Part shown: in pieces, positions 49,001-54,800 of the stretch
Position numbering within the stretch: position 1 is the stretch's first letter
How the letters are laid out: the number at the start of each line of letters is the position of its first letter
Assembly (NCBI GenBank): GCA_936450465.1
Contig: OW388304.1
Coordinates: forward strand, 13,796,708-13,860,707
Origin: Gibbula magus
Lineage: Eukaryota > Mollusca > Gastropoda > Trochida > Trochidae
Direction of reading: 5' to 3'
Length of the DNA stretch: 64,000 nucleotides
The notes under the pieces: generated by a model
What the model was told of the DNA's origin: nothing
The model's input: the letters and a program-made list of their open reading frames with translations, nothing else
Database searches by the model: none
Made by a program: the position numbers and the translations under genes

Positions 49001-51863
49001 TTTGTAAGACTGATTTAGAATGTTTAAGATGTAATAAAAAAAAAAAAATTACTTCAAATTCGATCTATTGACCGTTCAATGTCAGCATGTCTGCCATTAT
49101 AAAACAGACCAATCTATGTGTAGGAATTTTATGCCCACATAAACAAAGATGGTTTTTTAACTGATTTAAGATACTTACTCAGTTAAGTTACGTTTTTGAA
49201 ATTGATGATGTTGGAAGTGTTTTTTTAAAATATATTTTTACTTTGATATTTTAAATCTTCCAGGTCAACATGTCTGCCAAGTCACTCAGGTTCCGTCAGA
49301 CCACTTGAACCATCAGCTCAGTACTTTCGCCTCGAAGGTCAAGCTTGTTGTCACGGTGACCCAACAGGAAGGTCAGAACGACCTTCAATCGACACAAGAG
49401 TTTGACCTTGTGCCTGCGTTTTATGTGCACAACTCTGAGGTGCATCTGACGACCCTCTCACCTCTCTCGTCCGTCCGTATCTCCACATTGCCAGGCCTGG
49501 AGAAGGATCTTGAGGTATGTCTGGATCAGTTCTACTTGCCTTGTGAATTAACCTTATATGTTTATTTTGGACGAATCTTTAAATTGAGATAAATTGAGAA
49601 GTATTGACACTAAACTGTTAAAACATGAAAACTGTATGACTTAGGAACTTAAATTTGGTATGGATGTTATCTATGTGGTGGTGTTGTGTCTTTAAAGGGT
49701 TTCGATTCCAAGGTGAGAACAAGTTTTGAAACTTTTATGAAAAACAAATTACTCTAAACATGAATCCTAAATGATATGGAAACTTCAATTGGAATGTGGA
49801 AAGTTACCAATGTGGTGCCTTTTCAGGGTTACAACTCCATTGTGTTCATTGAAAATTATTGTCATTCAGTGACATGCTTGACTACAAATTTCAAATTAAT
49901 GCTATATGAAGGTAGTCAAACTGCCTAGTATTGGCTACCACTGAATGTCCAGTATCAATTCTTGCCATATATATCGTAACAGAACTACTTTTCTGCATAT
50001 TTTGAGAATTTTAAAGTTTGATTTTGAAGGTGAGCTGGAATTCTTTCAACTCACTATTTACATGGAGATTATTTTCTATGACCGTTTTGGTGTTGTTACA
50101 GGCGTCTGTGAGTGATGCAACCCTGATCGAGGTTCTGTCCCCCGAGACGGACACTCAGTCAGGGACGGTGGTGCTGTTCCCAGTGCGTCTCCTCGACTCG
50201 CTCAGTGTGTGGGAGAGAGAGAAGCTGGATCTTCACGTACAACTCAAGAACAAGCGCACTGGCCAAGTCGCTAAAGTACCGATATTTGTTAAACTCATCG
50301 GCGATAAACCAGATCTCCCACGTAAGTATCAACTATTATCTGTAAGATATCTTAGTAAAAAAATATTTAGTGTTATATTTTATTTGGTGTGTAGAAAATA
50401 TCTTCATGAGTTGAAAAGTATGAACATTCAGATTCTAGCTCTTCTCCGGACCAGATTTCAGAGCAGATTTTTGTCTGGATTGTTGAACATTCTTTCGATA
50501 TTTGCTAGTTCCTACTTCCAGAAGAGCTCCCATTTAGCATGAGATATCAAATTGATATCCTGCTAGGAAGAGGGACATTCTACAGCTATGACCTTCAGAC
50601 AGCTTTTGTTGAAAGATCCTCTCTTCTCTGAAACATATTTGACATATATATCGACAGGTATGAGGACGGTGTACAACCGGGACGTCGGCTGGAGCACACT
50701 GATTCTAAACTTCCTCTTCAACTACCAGTCCTGGTTCGCTCTCTTCCTGCTCATCCTGGCCACCGCTGTCGCCGTTCTCGTAGGTCAGTATGTCCGTCCC
50801 CAAAAACTCTGGAGTCTCTTATTTTACCTTCAGACACAAGCGTGTGTTAGCGTTTCTTCAAGTTAAACATCTAACACATCAGGACATTGTCCTGTATGCA
50901 CATACTTGCGAAACATGTATTCATTCTACCCCTGTTACTTTCTAAGTTCTCACAACTCTATGATTTTGGGACTAGGCACTTGATTGAAATGTCCTGTCAT
51001 GTTCCACTGTGATGACACTACTTGGCTACTGTATAATATATGAATATCACTCCAAGGACATGTCAATATAGAATTGCTTACCAACAGGCAGTAGGCGGCA
51101 GCTCTATGACTCTTAGGAAATTCTTATTGCGCCTATTTTGGAAAACTATTTACTTTCATCCCTCAATGTTAATTGCTACAAATGATATATTAGAACCTGG
51201 GACTTGCATTGAGTAACTAGTTGGTATGTATTGCTTGCAGATTTATTGCATGGTAATACCATAGTGGAATGCTAGTTGAAAATCTCCATGCATTTAGAGT
51301 GCTGAGTGTAGTTTCTTCCCTCAACCACCAGAATAAGTACCCGTGCAGAAAGTGTTGTACAATATAAAATAACAGCCTTTTATTATATGAAAGATGTATT
51401 TGTCTCTTCAGGGTACCATGTTCTGATTGGACCGCGCTACAGGACCAGTGCCAACCAGAGTGGATTCCTCAACACCAGTCAACCGATGTCCCCGGGTCCG
51501 AACGTCACTTACATACAGTCACCGCCAGGTACGTCAAAACACAGTTTAAAGAAATCCCCCAACATAGGGAACCTTTATGCAAACTATTCTTCAAAAATTA
51601 AAAATTTCAATGAATTTTTTTTTACCAATTTTATCTCCAGGAACTAAATTCATATTCCTATTGAAATTATTTGACCCAACTTCTGAATCATTCATCGAAA
51701 AGATGAATTATGAAAATGTCATGACTCCCATCGTGTTACAGGTTCTCCACCGTACGGAGGCCAGACCTTCAGCTCCTCTCCCACCTCGCCCCAACTGTGG
51801 AGTGTGGGGCCCAACACCAGCAGATCTCCCGTGTTTCGTAGAGGTCCCTACAGTCCCTCCTGA
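14028..51863 (+). CDS. NUP210: Nuclear pore membrane glycoprotein 210 (gp210), 5'-incomplete gene of 41 traced exons
   Basis: NUP210 is a single-pass pore-membrane nucleoporin whose large luminal part, a chain of Ig-like domains, forms the luminal ring. I joined 41 exons by GT-AG sites with consistent phase; they total 5,381 nt and give 1,792 residues plus stop. Anchors are LRCN..YLEDSPEEL at the start, GGRRFDNFSSLAFDWSV in the middle, a BIG2-like stretch with GGPQPQS, one C-terminal TM helix (WFALFLLILATAVAVLV) and a ~79-aa Ser/Pro-rich cytoplasmic tail ending FRRGPYSPS. Residues before TGEILRCN, about 105-110 including the signal peptide, are missing and must come from exons upstream. Exons are clearly GC-richer than introns. 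Odd points: one U12-type intron, one extra symmetrical exon (31247-31399), two donor-bearing minisatellites and a weak donor at 48940. Family assignment is secure; most exon borders are firm. Confidence 0.96.
14412..14511 (+). CDS. NUP210: NUP210 exon 2
   Basis: The exon encodes GNIFSSLEGISFDWALV and ends DAHNIL plus two bases of an Arg codon. It matches the vertebrate GLVFEW..SDSHNALR segment in order. Confidence 0.95.
14650..15120. other. GC-rich intronic segment of unknown nature
   Basis: This ~470-bp stretch is much richer in G and C than the flanking intron, with CCGGGAG and CCCGAGTCA motifs. Short frames exist on both strands (14868-15071 plus, 14828-15010 minus) but neither has recognisable motifs. 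It may be an inserted repeat whose other copies lie elsewhere. Confidence 0.4.
16558..18337 (+). mobile_element. Repeat R2, copy 2, nested in R1 and itself interrupted
   Basis: The ends match copy 1: CAAGGTTCGCACAG at 16558 and CTGTATGAACCATG ending at 18337. It is flanked by TCTTC at 16553-16557 and 18338-18342. Compared with the 500-bp copy 1 it carries about 1.3 kb of extra sequence in the middle (16777-18094). Confidence 0.83.
16777..18094. mobile_element. Insertion R3 inside R2 copy 2
   Basis: Alignment of the two R2 copies places about 1.32 kb of extra DNA between ATCGGTAAAATTCCA and GATTGTCAATATGAATC. CCAA occurs at both borders and may be a short duplication. No inverted ends are clear. 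A frame at 16823-17080 contains RTWKRKYAWISETNDKHK, vaguely like the finger domain at the front of some hAT-related proteins; this could be a transposase remnant. Confidence 0.6.
19025..19355 (+). mobile_element. CAGGG-ended non-autonomous transposon, copy E2 (5-bp TSD)
   Basis: The 331-bp element starts CAGGGCTAGAAATTAACAC and ends GTTAGTTTCTACCCCTG, flanked by CTGTA at 19020-19024 and 19356-19360. It shares CACTAGTCC and GGCTAGT subterminal motifs with E1. It lies in the intron before the exon at 20617. Confidence 0.85.
19479..20208 (+). repeat. (GTCC)n-headed element bounded by CCCCCGAC/GTCGGGGG
   Basis: The left edge ATACCCCCGACCT and right edge AGTCGGGGGGTAT form an inverted pair. After the left edge come GTCCGTCC repeats (19530-19580), then two diverged units sharing CTATTCATCTCATCCTTTTC. 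The design matches the elements at 44421 and 54778. Frames through it are repeat artefacts. Confidence 0.7.
20617..20767 (+). CDS. NUP210: NUP210 exon 3
   Basis: The exon encodes IKTFADSHYTTPHHIA, a LMGDCILVEGIRTGSAKI core and KLKDPVYK, ending on a codon boundary at CTACAAG|GTACAC. This corresponds to vertebrate QGDTILVSGMKTGSSKL..VYK. Its last ~15 bases and donor were amplified into the adjoining minisatellite. Confidence 0.96.
20768..22185 (+). repeat. 74-bp minisatellite carrying a copied exon end and 5' splice site
   Basis: About 19 head-to-tail units of 74 bp begin directly at the exon 3 donor. Each unit reads GGTCCGGTCTACAAG then GTACACATATTC, matching the exon end GGATCCCGTCTACAAG and its intron start, and finishes with GACTTAGACTGCA. 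Units differ by few substitutions (CTACAAG/CTGCAAG, GTACAC/GTATAC), so the array is recent or homogenised. Reading through the first donor meets an in-frame TAA after 11 codons. Confidence 0.95.
22371..22500 (+). CDS. NUP210: NUP210 exon 4
   Basis: The exon follows ACTTCTACAG and encodes NIEAEEVRIMVVANLMLSPP to KHNTLT plus one base, matching vertebrate AEVRLLILENILLNP. It lies just beyond the 74-bp array. Confidence 0.95.
22939..23067 (+). CDS. NUP210: NUP210 exon 5 (upstream of the U12-type intron)
   Basis: The exon encodes KIRMPSQQYYLELKDTQLC, then SSTVTGLEFGSTEIVLKDR-type sequence and one base of the next Ile codon. Its donor is GTATCCTTT rather than a U2-type site. Confidence 0.93.
23068..23409 (+). 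other. U12-type (minor spliceosome) intron
   Basis: The 5' splice site GTATCCTTT (23068-23076) is the exact U12 consensus for GT-AG minor introns. TCTTTAAC at 23384-23391 matches the U12 branch-site consensus TCCTTAAC with one change and lies about 20 nt before the terminal AG at 23408-23409, the usual spacing. No U2-type donor preserves the frame here. Splicing gives KDR-ITEFFRQ, continuous with NUP210. Confidence 0.88.
23410..23469 (+). CDS. NUP210: NUP210 exon 6
   Basis: This 60-nt exon encodes ITEFFRQPSALIHVVSPGYL and one base of a split codon, matching vertebrate TIYVVEPGYLG. Confidence 0.94.
23826..23932 (+). CDS. NUP210: NUP210 exon 7
   Basis: The exon encodes KKWVLETSREYEILIEVYD and ends IYPSD at a codon boundary, matching vertebrate RWVLETGRLYEITIEVFD. 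Confidence 0.96.
24432..24572 (+). CDS. NUP210: NUP210 exon 8
   Basis: The 47-codon exon encodes NVRIQAVFPSKYFKVLFSS and an NGT glycosylation sequon followed by YHRV, as in the vertebrate NGSYHRI segment. It ends in ALTAVIKE at GAG|GTGACA. Confidence 0.96.
24848..24988 (+). CDS. NUP210: NUP210 exon 9
   Basis: The exon encodes DGSEFRISPQVKGSQEVEIY, then PPELFFPWDPVSQ and HTHTIK, matching the vertebrate [20 protein letters not shown] region. Confidence 0.95.
25312..25464 (+). CDS. NUP210: NUP210 exon 10
   Basis: The exon encodes ASGGSGEYVWSTLNASITSV and NIKGEITTTGLGS, the vertebrate AHGGSGNFSW..VKGVMTTG module, ending at TGTACAG|GTAAGC. It has NAS and NIT sequons. Confidence 0.96.
25647..25752 (+). 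CDS. NUP210: NUP210 exon 11
   Basis: The exon encodes VHVLPPADLTFPPTKVEAAV and GTTLRIPLQVSAL, matching vertebrate EPHSMEFAPCQVEARVG. Confidence 0.95.
26015..26098 (+). CDS. NUP210: NUP210 exon 12
   Basis: This short exon encodes KKHKFIDCREMPLNVTYSDG and TVFDQHQ. The DC pair and following beta pattern align with vertebrate LSDCSHFDLAV. NVT is a sequon. Confidence 0.94.
26262..26371. repeat. Hairpin-forming repeat
   Basis: Arms of about 40 bp (GACCCATG...GCTAAGATAGTC and GACTATCTTAGC...TATGGGCCC) pair with roughly 80 percent identity around a ~29-nt loop. A related fragment with GGCTTACGGCTATCTTA lies near 47760, so it is dispersed. No target duplication is clear. Confidence 0.6.
27143..27288 (+). 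CDS. NUP210: NUP210 exon 13
   Basis: The exon encodes EVTLTSDGCTILSFIAVHQG, HTEVTASYQ and ITIAAYNPLK, matching vertebrate GSTTLLVSYRHG..ITIAAYLPLK. Confidence 0.96.
27815..27926 (+). CDS. NUP210: NUP210 exon 14
   Basis: The exon encodes SVDPEKEAVIAVATSKEILF and RGGPQPWVLDSSRYFQL, matching the conserved AVDP..SSKEMLFEGGPRPWIL. Confidence 0.97.
28055..28275 (+). mobile_element. SINE family S, partial copy
   Basis: The body from AATGTAGTACCACCCATGG to GCGGCGTTAAACCCCAACTC matches the SINE at 39588-39892. The tRNA-like head is missing or unrecognisable. Confidence 0.75.
28499..28558 (+). CDS. NUP210: NUP210 exon 15
   Basis: This 60-nt exon encodes LSAERSSIITMEKMDVFSVN and one base of a split codon. 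It aligns in length with the vertebrate VTAEDTDSIGLALFAPHSS segment when joined directly to the exon at 32539. Confidence 0.85.
29293..29605 (+). mobile_element. SINE family S, full-length copy with 10-bp target duplication
   Basis: The copy starts with a tRNA-like head (GATAGCGCTTTTGCTAGATC; B box GGTTCAAATCC) and ends CACCTCACCTT. AATTGAAACA flanks both sides (29283-29292 and 29606-29615). The duplication length fits LINE-driven insertion. Confidence 0.85.
30100..31010 (+). repeat. Interspersed repeat interrupted by hAT-type MITE 2
   Basis: Outside the MITE the sequence resembles 58760-59300: TTTTCATATTTTGCA before it, and CCTTGTCATCAGAGTATCTC with AAGCTTCTCCAGCAAAAGA after it. The uninterrupted relative at 58938 supports the inferred empty site. 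Limits are approximate. Confidence 0.55.
30274..30780 (+). mobile_element. hAT-type MITE 2 (8-bp TSD)
   Basis: The 507-bp element runs from TAGAGATGGGTGG to GTACCCAACCCTA, with TAATTTAC at 30266-30273 and 30781-30788. Subterminal ACCGGTATACCGC and GTATACCGCGGTAC repeats are near each end. No coding capacity. Confidence 0.88.
31060..31086. repeat. (AT)n microsatellite
   Basis: An uninterrupted AT dinucleotide run of about 13 repeats in the intron before the candidate cassette exon. Confidence 0.95.
31247..31399 (+). CDS. NUP210: Candidate extra (cassette) exon of NUP210
   Basis: A long pyrimidine tract ending CACCTCCCCTGTCCTAG precedes 153 open bases, followed by the strong donor ATA|GTGAGT. 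Entered after exon 15 (phase 1), the frame reads IAVCDSPHPTYEADENYFVV and on to CLTYAPTLY with no stop. It leaves one base that rejoins the next exon as Arg, so skipping or including it keeps the frame (51 residues). The vertebrate protein has nothing here: without it the flanking exons align at equal length. Passing the donor gives nine more codons, a stop at 31426-31428 and AATAAA at 31497-31502, so it could also act as an alternative last exon. Confidence 0.62.
32539..32585 (+). CDS. NUP210: NUP210 exon 16
   Basis: This 47-nt exon follows TTTTTCTCTTTTCAG and encodes GYHAFTVLCKDFGEQ, equivalent to vertebrate HWILVTCQALGEQ. Confidence 0.94.
32786..32859 (+). CDS. NUP210: NUP210 exon 17
   Basis: The exon encodes TLTLKVGNEKTARNIFPASE and ETQI plus two bases of Arg, matching vertebrate ALSVGNKPSLTNPFPAVEP. 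Confidence 0.95.
33156..33179. repeat. (AT)n microsatellite
   Basis: About 12 AT repeats in the intron between exons 17 and 18. Confidence 0.95.
33325..33424 (+). CDS. NUP210: NUP210 exon 18
   Basis: The exon encodes FLCAKPVELHLQPILNLDPN and CPVTHETHLP, ending on a codon boundary at CTCCCA|GTAAGT. It matches the vertebrate KFVCAPPSRLTLAPVYTSP..CPLL region. Its last ~47 bases and donor seed the adjoining array. Confidence 0.95.
33425..34830 (+). repeat. 64-bp minisatellite carrying a copied exon end and 5' splice site
   Basis: About 22 head-to-tail units of 64 bp start at the exon 18 donor. Each has GAACCTCCCACTGTGTCC, then GTCACCCACGAGACTCATCT and CCCAGTAAGTTC, so ~47 nt of exon plus the intact donor are copied with only ~17 nt of intron. 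Variants include CCCGGTAAGT and GTAAGATC. The first donor is followed in frame by TAA at the fourth codon. Minus-strand frames across it are artefacts. Confidence 0.96.
34932..35124 (+). CDS. NUP210: NUP210 exon 19
   Basis: The exon encodes IPIHCEYERDILVSVTDSGG, then RRFDNFSSLAFDWSV and NTQLASIPTP. GRRFDNFSSL is one of the most conserved NUP210 signatures. It ends one base into a Thr codon. Confidence 0.98.
35820..35926 (+). CDS. NUP210: NUP210 exon 20
   Basis: The exon encodes SAKTGTVVVTATIKSYNSRY and ends AGSKID, matching vertebrate ASGTTAITATATGYQ. Confidence 0.93.
36016..37339 (+). mobile_element. CAGGG-ended non-autonomous transposon, copy E3 (5-bp TSD)
   Basis: The 1,324-bp element runs from CAGGGGTCGAAAATAACAC to TAACTATTTTCGACCCCTG. 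The ends are a near-perfect inverted pair and are flanked by CGAGA (36011-36015 and 37340-37344). Subterminal motifs are ACTCGTCC/GGACGAGT in place of the ACTAGTCC of E1 and E2. No frame inside looks like a transposase. Confidence 0.85.
37412..37867 (+). mobile_element. hAT-type MITE 3 (8-bp TSD)
   Basis: The 456-bp element runs from TAGGGTTGGATATTGCAC to GCACACCCCTA with GTATTTAA on both sides (37404-37411 and 37868-37875). Subterminal ATTGCGATATATTGCAATA repeats occur at both ends. It lies in the same intron as E3. Confidence 0.88.
38177..38281 (+). CDS. NUP210: NUP210 exon 21
   Basis: The 35-codon exon encodes EAIQPRISKSIELLLVQPSF and SPDQVSVFNHPSNK, matching vertebrate [25 protein letters not shown]. 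Confidence 0.97.
38655..38756 (+). CDS. NUP210: NUP210 exon 22
   Basis: The exon encodes VTIDVKQGSGYFYVEEYHSD and ends KSKSVL; REGSGYFFLN is the vertebrate match. Confidence 0.96.
39053..39181 (+). CDS. NUP210: NUP210 exon 23
   Basis: The exon encodes VNPLKDGTQTFTVYDLCLDN and VQVMVLDK, matching vertebrate VHPLLPGSSTIMIHDLCL. The donor is GTTTGG, weaker than most in this gene. Confidence 0.96.
39588..39892 (+). mobile_element. SINE family S, full-length copy with 13-bp target duplication
   Basis: This ~305-bp tRNA-derived SINE has an A box in TAGCGCAGTGGTTAGCG, a B box GGTTCGAAACC, a body with GTAGTACCACCCATGG, and the tail GCGGCGTTAAACCCCAACTC followed by ACCTCACCT. CCTGTGACTTGGC flanks it at 39575-39587 and 39893-39905. 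It is the best reference for the other copies here. Confidence 0.9.
39989..40116 (+). CDS. NUP210: NUP210 exon 24
   Basis: The exon encodes VEVRKELKARVQVLDVHGNA and LMKLKLEPAADIITV, matching vertebrate [21 protein letters not shown]. Confidence 0.96.
40423..40564 (+). CDS. NUP210: NUP210 exon 25
   Basis: The exon encodes STSDKDKDDKLSALYTVYGA, VVGHTSLTASVT and YSSPKPVE, matching vertebrate GVAIGQTSLTASVTNKAG. Confidence 0.95.
40975..41037 (+). CDS. NUP210: NUP210 exon 26
   Basis: This 21-codon exon encodes VFPPLRLEPKNMTLIIGAKF and Q. Vertebrate VFPPFRLMPRKVTLIIGA is nearly identical. Confidence 0.97.
41525..41704 (+). CDS. NUP210: NUP210 exon 27 (BIG2-like domain)
   Basis: The 60-codon exon encodes TGGPQPQSTVEFTMQDSQIS and SSGLLNALKLGTTRVVGKA. 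The pattern of a small residue, GLL, an aliphatic pair and LGTT is that of the bacterial Ig-like group 2 fold that NUP210 carries here. Confidence 0.97.
42140..42220 (+). CDS. NUP210: NUP210 exon 28
   Basis: The exon encodes DDAIVNVVMLAGIRIYTPLT and RLQTGTQ, matching vertebrate VRIRAPIMRMRTGTQ. Confidence 0.95.
42498..42629 (+). CDS. NUP210: NUP210 exon 29
   Basis: The exon encodes MQAYAVGLTEHETPFTFGSS and VPPLSFHWSINTREVVAL, matching vertebrate [23 protein letters not shown]. Confidence 0.97.
43175..43330 (+). CDS. NUP210: NUP210 exon 30
   Basis: The exon encodes SNMRLSEESDFARRLFATKS, GRVTLSLRVTPSP and LQDEVQIE, matching vertebrate FAMNVLGRVKGRTGLRVVV..LSDEIQVQV. Confidence 0.95.
43633..43724 (+). 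CDS. NUP210: NUP210 exon 31
   Basis: The exon encodes VFDKLELVNPSVCDGQIIIT and NTETSIRTN, matching vertebrate [22 protein letters not shown]. Confidence 0.96.
43900..44068 (+). CDS. NUP210: NUP210 exon 32 (second BIG2-like segment)
   Basis: The exon encodes AKVRYDVLSKNTSVVSVSKN and GIITSGSRAGSAAVHVIAEE, then FGVNQTLVILVK. Vertebrate [27 protein letters not shown] aligns across it. Confidence 0.97.
44421..46350 (+). repeat. Tandem-repeat element (pearl/Helentron-INE-like) with ~168-bp units in higher-order order
   Basis: The left end is a hairpin TCCCCCGCCA / TGGCGGGGGA (44421-44430 and 44440-44449), then (GTCT)n. About ten units of ~160-170 bp follow, each with CCTCAAACTTCAAAACTATT, TCAACCAAGTAGTCTAGATG and a poly(T) of varied length. 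Units fall into types A, B and C ordered roughly ABC-AB-ABC-A. The right end repeats TGGCGGGGGATATGG and CTGTCTGCTTGTT. A shorter relative is at 54778-55578. The resemblance to molluscan pearl elements is by layout only. It fills most of the intron between exons 32 and 33. Confidence 0.8.
46555..46727 (+). CDS. NUP210: NUP210 exon 33
   Basis: The exon encodes VKPVLYMMINADTALLTSVG, IPVGTTLRFSVSFHDDVGA and VQLQIRSS, matching vertebrate VPLGMTVTFTVHFHDNSGD. Confidence 0.96.
46737..46866 (+). repeat. 23-bp minisatellite
   Basis: About five copies of CTTCAGTATATTCACATAAC plus TCT start 10 bp after the exon 33 donor. Unlike the 74- and 64-bp arrays, the unit contains no exon sequence. Confidence 0.9.
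47232..47449 (+). CDS. NUP210: NUP210 exon 34
   Basis: The exon encodes YDLLQVSKKEDNSTLIVRAM, VGQTILKVWDLNKPYMADYI and LGSVICFSTPLLSDT, matching vertebrate VGLTLLRVWDAEHPGLSDF and VGDVLCLAT. Confidence 0.96.
47642..47702 (+). repeat. SINE-tail fragment
   Basis: GCCGCTAATGGCTGCGATAC followed by ACGGCGTTAAACAATAAATC and (CACT)n matches the fragment at 10499-10562. Confidence 0.65.
48379..48633 (+). CDS. NUP210: NUP210 exon 35
   Basis: The 255-nt exon encodes GSFGSWKKKGTSVEISSQSG, LATAVSVGRTVVVNNI and YTEVTVVPIETVSIGD, matching vertebrate LSGTWSSSANSI..GVAVARAVGSVTVYYE. Confidence 0.95.
48793..48939 (+). CDS. NUP210: NUP210 exon 36, with weak donor
   Basis: The exon encodes GENCTAVLKSASYRPPSLPY and ends FMVVAAFDSEKG across the junction with exon 37, matching vertebrate FTVEPQFDTALGQYFC. 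The donor AAAAG|GTCCGG is far from consensus. Confidence 0.92.
48940..49038 (+). promoter_or_regulatory. Possible alternative 3' end: read-through stop and AATAAA
   Basis: If the weak donor is not used, the frame continues for 15 codons to TAA at 48984-48986, and AATAAA follows at 49033-49038. The resulting product would end before the TM helix, giving a luminal or secreted form. The A-run after AATAAA lowers confidence. Confidence 0.35.
49264..49514 (+). CDS. NUP210: NUP210 exon 37
   Basis: The exon encodes QHVCQVTQVPSDHLNHQLST, KVKLVVTVTQ and SSVRISTLPGLEKDLE, matching vertebrate GQYFCSITMHRL and SSEIRVFGAPEVLENLEV. Confidence 0.96.
50102..50321 (+). CDS. NUP210: NUP210 exon 38 (last luminal segment)
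   Basis: The exon encodes ASVSDATLIEVLSPETDTQS, VVLFPVRLLDSLSV and KVPIFVKLIGDKPDLP. It is the final beta-rich luminal part before the membrane. Confidence 0.95.
50658..50783 (+). CDS. NUP210: NUP210 exon 39 (transmembrane helix)
   Basis: The exon encodes RMRTVYNRDVGWSTLILNFL, FNYQS and then the helix WFALFLLILATAVAVLVG. It corresponds to vertebrate YQVMFFTLFALLAGTAVMI, the single pass that anchors NUP210 in the pore membrane. Confidence 0.96.
51412..51528 (+). CDS. NUP210: NUP210 exon 40 (cytoplasmic tail)
   Basis: The exon encodes YHVLIGPRYRTSANQSGFLN and MSPGPNVTYIQSPP, the start of the pore-side tail. Confidence 0.94.
51742..51863 (+). CDS. NUP210: NUP210 last coding exon
   Basis: The exon encodes SPPYGGQTFSSSPTSPQLWS, VGPNTSRSPVFRRGPYSPS and TGA at 51861-51863. 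Five Ser-Pro pairs occur in 40 residues; Ser-Pro sites in the vertebrate tail are mitotic phosphorylation targets. Other frames through this exon are not used. Confidence 0.95.
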
Positions 51864-54800
51864 TCCCTGACACACGGACAATAGGTGGACTGTAGACTAT
51901 TTGAAGAATATTTTCTGAAAAAACATGAAACTTGGACAATTGATGGACTCCATTGCATCTTTTGAGGATTAGTTTGAAGAAGTTGATGATTTGAAATGTC
52001 CGAACACATGAGTCTTCCTGTTTTTAAGGAATACTCTCTTGAAAATCTTGATACAGACATTGGTGGACTACAGGAATATTTTACAGTTAATAACAATTTG
52101 AAATGTTCCTTTCTGTGTTGCACATGGTTCCCTAAAACTATAATGACTGCAATGCGATATAGCGTTAAATAACATGAAACAGACATTGGTAGACTGCAGG
52201 AATATTATGAATAATATTATACAGAATATAATGACTGCTATGCGATATAACGTTAAATAACATGAAACCTCAACACTTAGATACTATATCAGTTTATGAC
52301 GAACAACTTAGGAATCACAACTAGTTAACAAAGTTTACACTGGTTAAACATAGGGGTTATTCCTATACCTGCGGATTGGGAGTTACATTATGAGATATAT
52401 TGTCAAGTAAACTTGGAAAATTTGGAACCACCTCATTGACCCCCGTGTCCTGATGTTGGGTTTGTACACCGGGAGGATTATATGAAGCTTCACTCAGTAT
52501 TTATTGGTGATAAATCTCTTTCAATGACTCGTGTTAGAAAATATTGTCAATTTGAAGTTGTTTACTGACAGTACAGGTTAGTTGATAGATTAGTGGCTAC
52601 CAATGTCTTATAGCTTAGCATATTTAAAAAATTGACAATTTAATTGCTGTGTCTAAATACAAAAATAGATATAGAATTAAGTTTGACAATGTTTTGTTAT
52701 TACCCACCCAGCCATGCCAAAGTTGATATGAATCTTTGAAGACTTTTTAAAAAGAATTTTGTTTTCTCAGGAAGATGTTTCAAGTCCATTCCCCATTTCT
52801 TTAGATAGGTTTGACTCAATTCTTCAGATTGTTTGATGTTTTACTCTATTGAAGACAAATAATGCAAATCCTCTTAAGGAGTAGCACCTGAGTACGCAGT
52901 AGAATGGGTAAAGCTAGTTTTATTGATGTAGGTCTCTTTAGGAAAGTGCTTTTGGCTTGCTAATTTATGCTGTATAAAGAATGATTGAGTAATTTCACAA
53001 TGATAAAGGTTAGTTCATTAAATCACAAACAAAATTAAATTAATTCCAAGCCGAAAGTACTGAAACTCGACCACCACAAATCTGTCAAAGAGATAGTCAA
53101 GCCGTTTGCAAACATAAATATAATATAAGGAACAGAATTTTAATACATAATATAAGAGATCATTTACTTATCTTTGCAATAAATCACCTTTTTAAAAATA
53201 ATGTTAAAGTCATCCTCAAAAGCATTATTGTTCTGTAGGTAAACAAAAATTTATTCTGTTCTTTGCTTCTGTTGGATTTAACTATTATCCGAACAACAAA
53301 TAATTGAGAATGGTGCTCTGATAGTGCTCTTAGTTTGTAAGAATGTAACTTATACTCAATACCAACGATCTCTATTTTATAAAACTGGTGAACAATTTTG
53401 AATTTGAATCCTAAGTCTTTCTTCTGTACATATGTGTATATCTTGTGTCATGTTGTCATTATCCTACCAGAAGAGGTTTTGTGTGAACTGTAGATATATT
53501 GTAGCGTCGGATTTTGTCCTGCTTTAGTGTTTGAATGATGTGAAGATCACATATACATGGTACTTTCTGATAAGAGGCTTTATTTCTGGAGTGGAAGGAC
53601 AAGTAAATGACCAGTCTGTATTGTGCTTTATTGCACAGTTGCTGTAATAATTGAAAGTATAATCAATTAACTAAGTACAAGAACTATGAATGGGCAAACT
53701 TTTATTTTTATATCTGTTCATATCTCATTTAAATAATTCTTAAAGCAGTGATTAATCTACAAATATGACTTTATATATGAGTACAGGGACTCACTACCAC
53801 AAGCTTTTATGAGTCCCAGAAAATAAAAGCAAGTCCCTCCATAGTAATCCTATTAAAAAGCCTTTTCAATCAAAATGTCCAAAACATCAATAATTTTAAA
53901 TTCAAAACATTTAAATATTCAAATAGTTTTTGTTTACATCATAATGTTGATATTTGCATCTGCAAGATACCGAGACCCATTTAAGTCTGTTGATCTGAAG
54001 GTCCTTGTCATAACTTGTTTCTTATAAAGGCCCTTAGAAAAACCAAAGAAGTCTTTTTTATCAGAAAATGGTTCAGGATCTAAACATTGTTGTAAACATC
54101 ATCTGAAGTGTCTGACCTTGTCTGACTTCATAAATTCATCCACAAATCTTGCTTTATGTGTGTATTATAAGAATGTCTTACAAAATACTTGCACTGACAT
54201 GTCAAAGATGTTGTAATGAAGTTTGTTTTACCTTATCCTGCTCCATCTGGTATTTGTTTTCACAAGGCTACTTCAATCTCCTGATTGTGTTGGCAGATTT
54301 GGTCTCGTATCACTCTATAAATAACCAGTCAATAAAGTAAGTTTTATTTGAGCAATAATGGGAGTGCCGTTATGAAAGACCTGTGAGCAATCATCAAGTT
54401 TCAATCACTACATTTCATTGGCTGATCACCTAGTATATGCTATATATAGCGATGAATAAGCAAAATTCAGCAATACGAGGCATACCTTACTTGCACTATC
54501 AGAGGATTGCAGCAACCTTAAGGATACAAATCCAAAAGGAGCAGAATGGTTTACCTAAGTAATGTCTCATAGAAACAAAAATTGAAATTTTTTAAGAAGC
54601 CATATTTTTAAAATTAATCTTAATTTGATGTTTCTTTTGTTCACTCAATCACGATCTTGATCAGTTATTTTGATATGATAATAGACTGAATGTATTAATT
54701 TAGTTAAAATTATTACTTTAAAAGCTTCTTTCGATTTTCTTTGAGGACTACATCAATATGATGTTTGTCTTTATTAATCCCCGCCACAACGAAGTTGGCG

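Noticed and set aside
51577..51870. 97-codon frame across the last NUP210 exon
   Set aside because: Wrong frame; the spliced NUP210 frame through the exon gives a Ser/Pro tail and ends at 51863.
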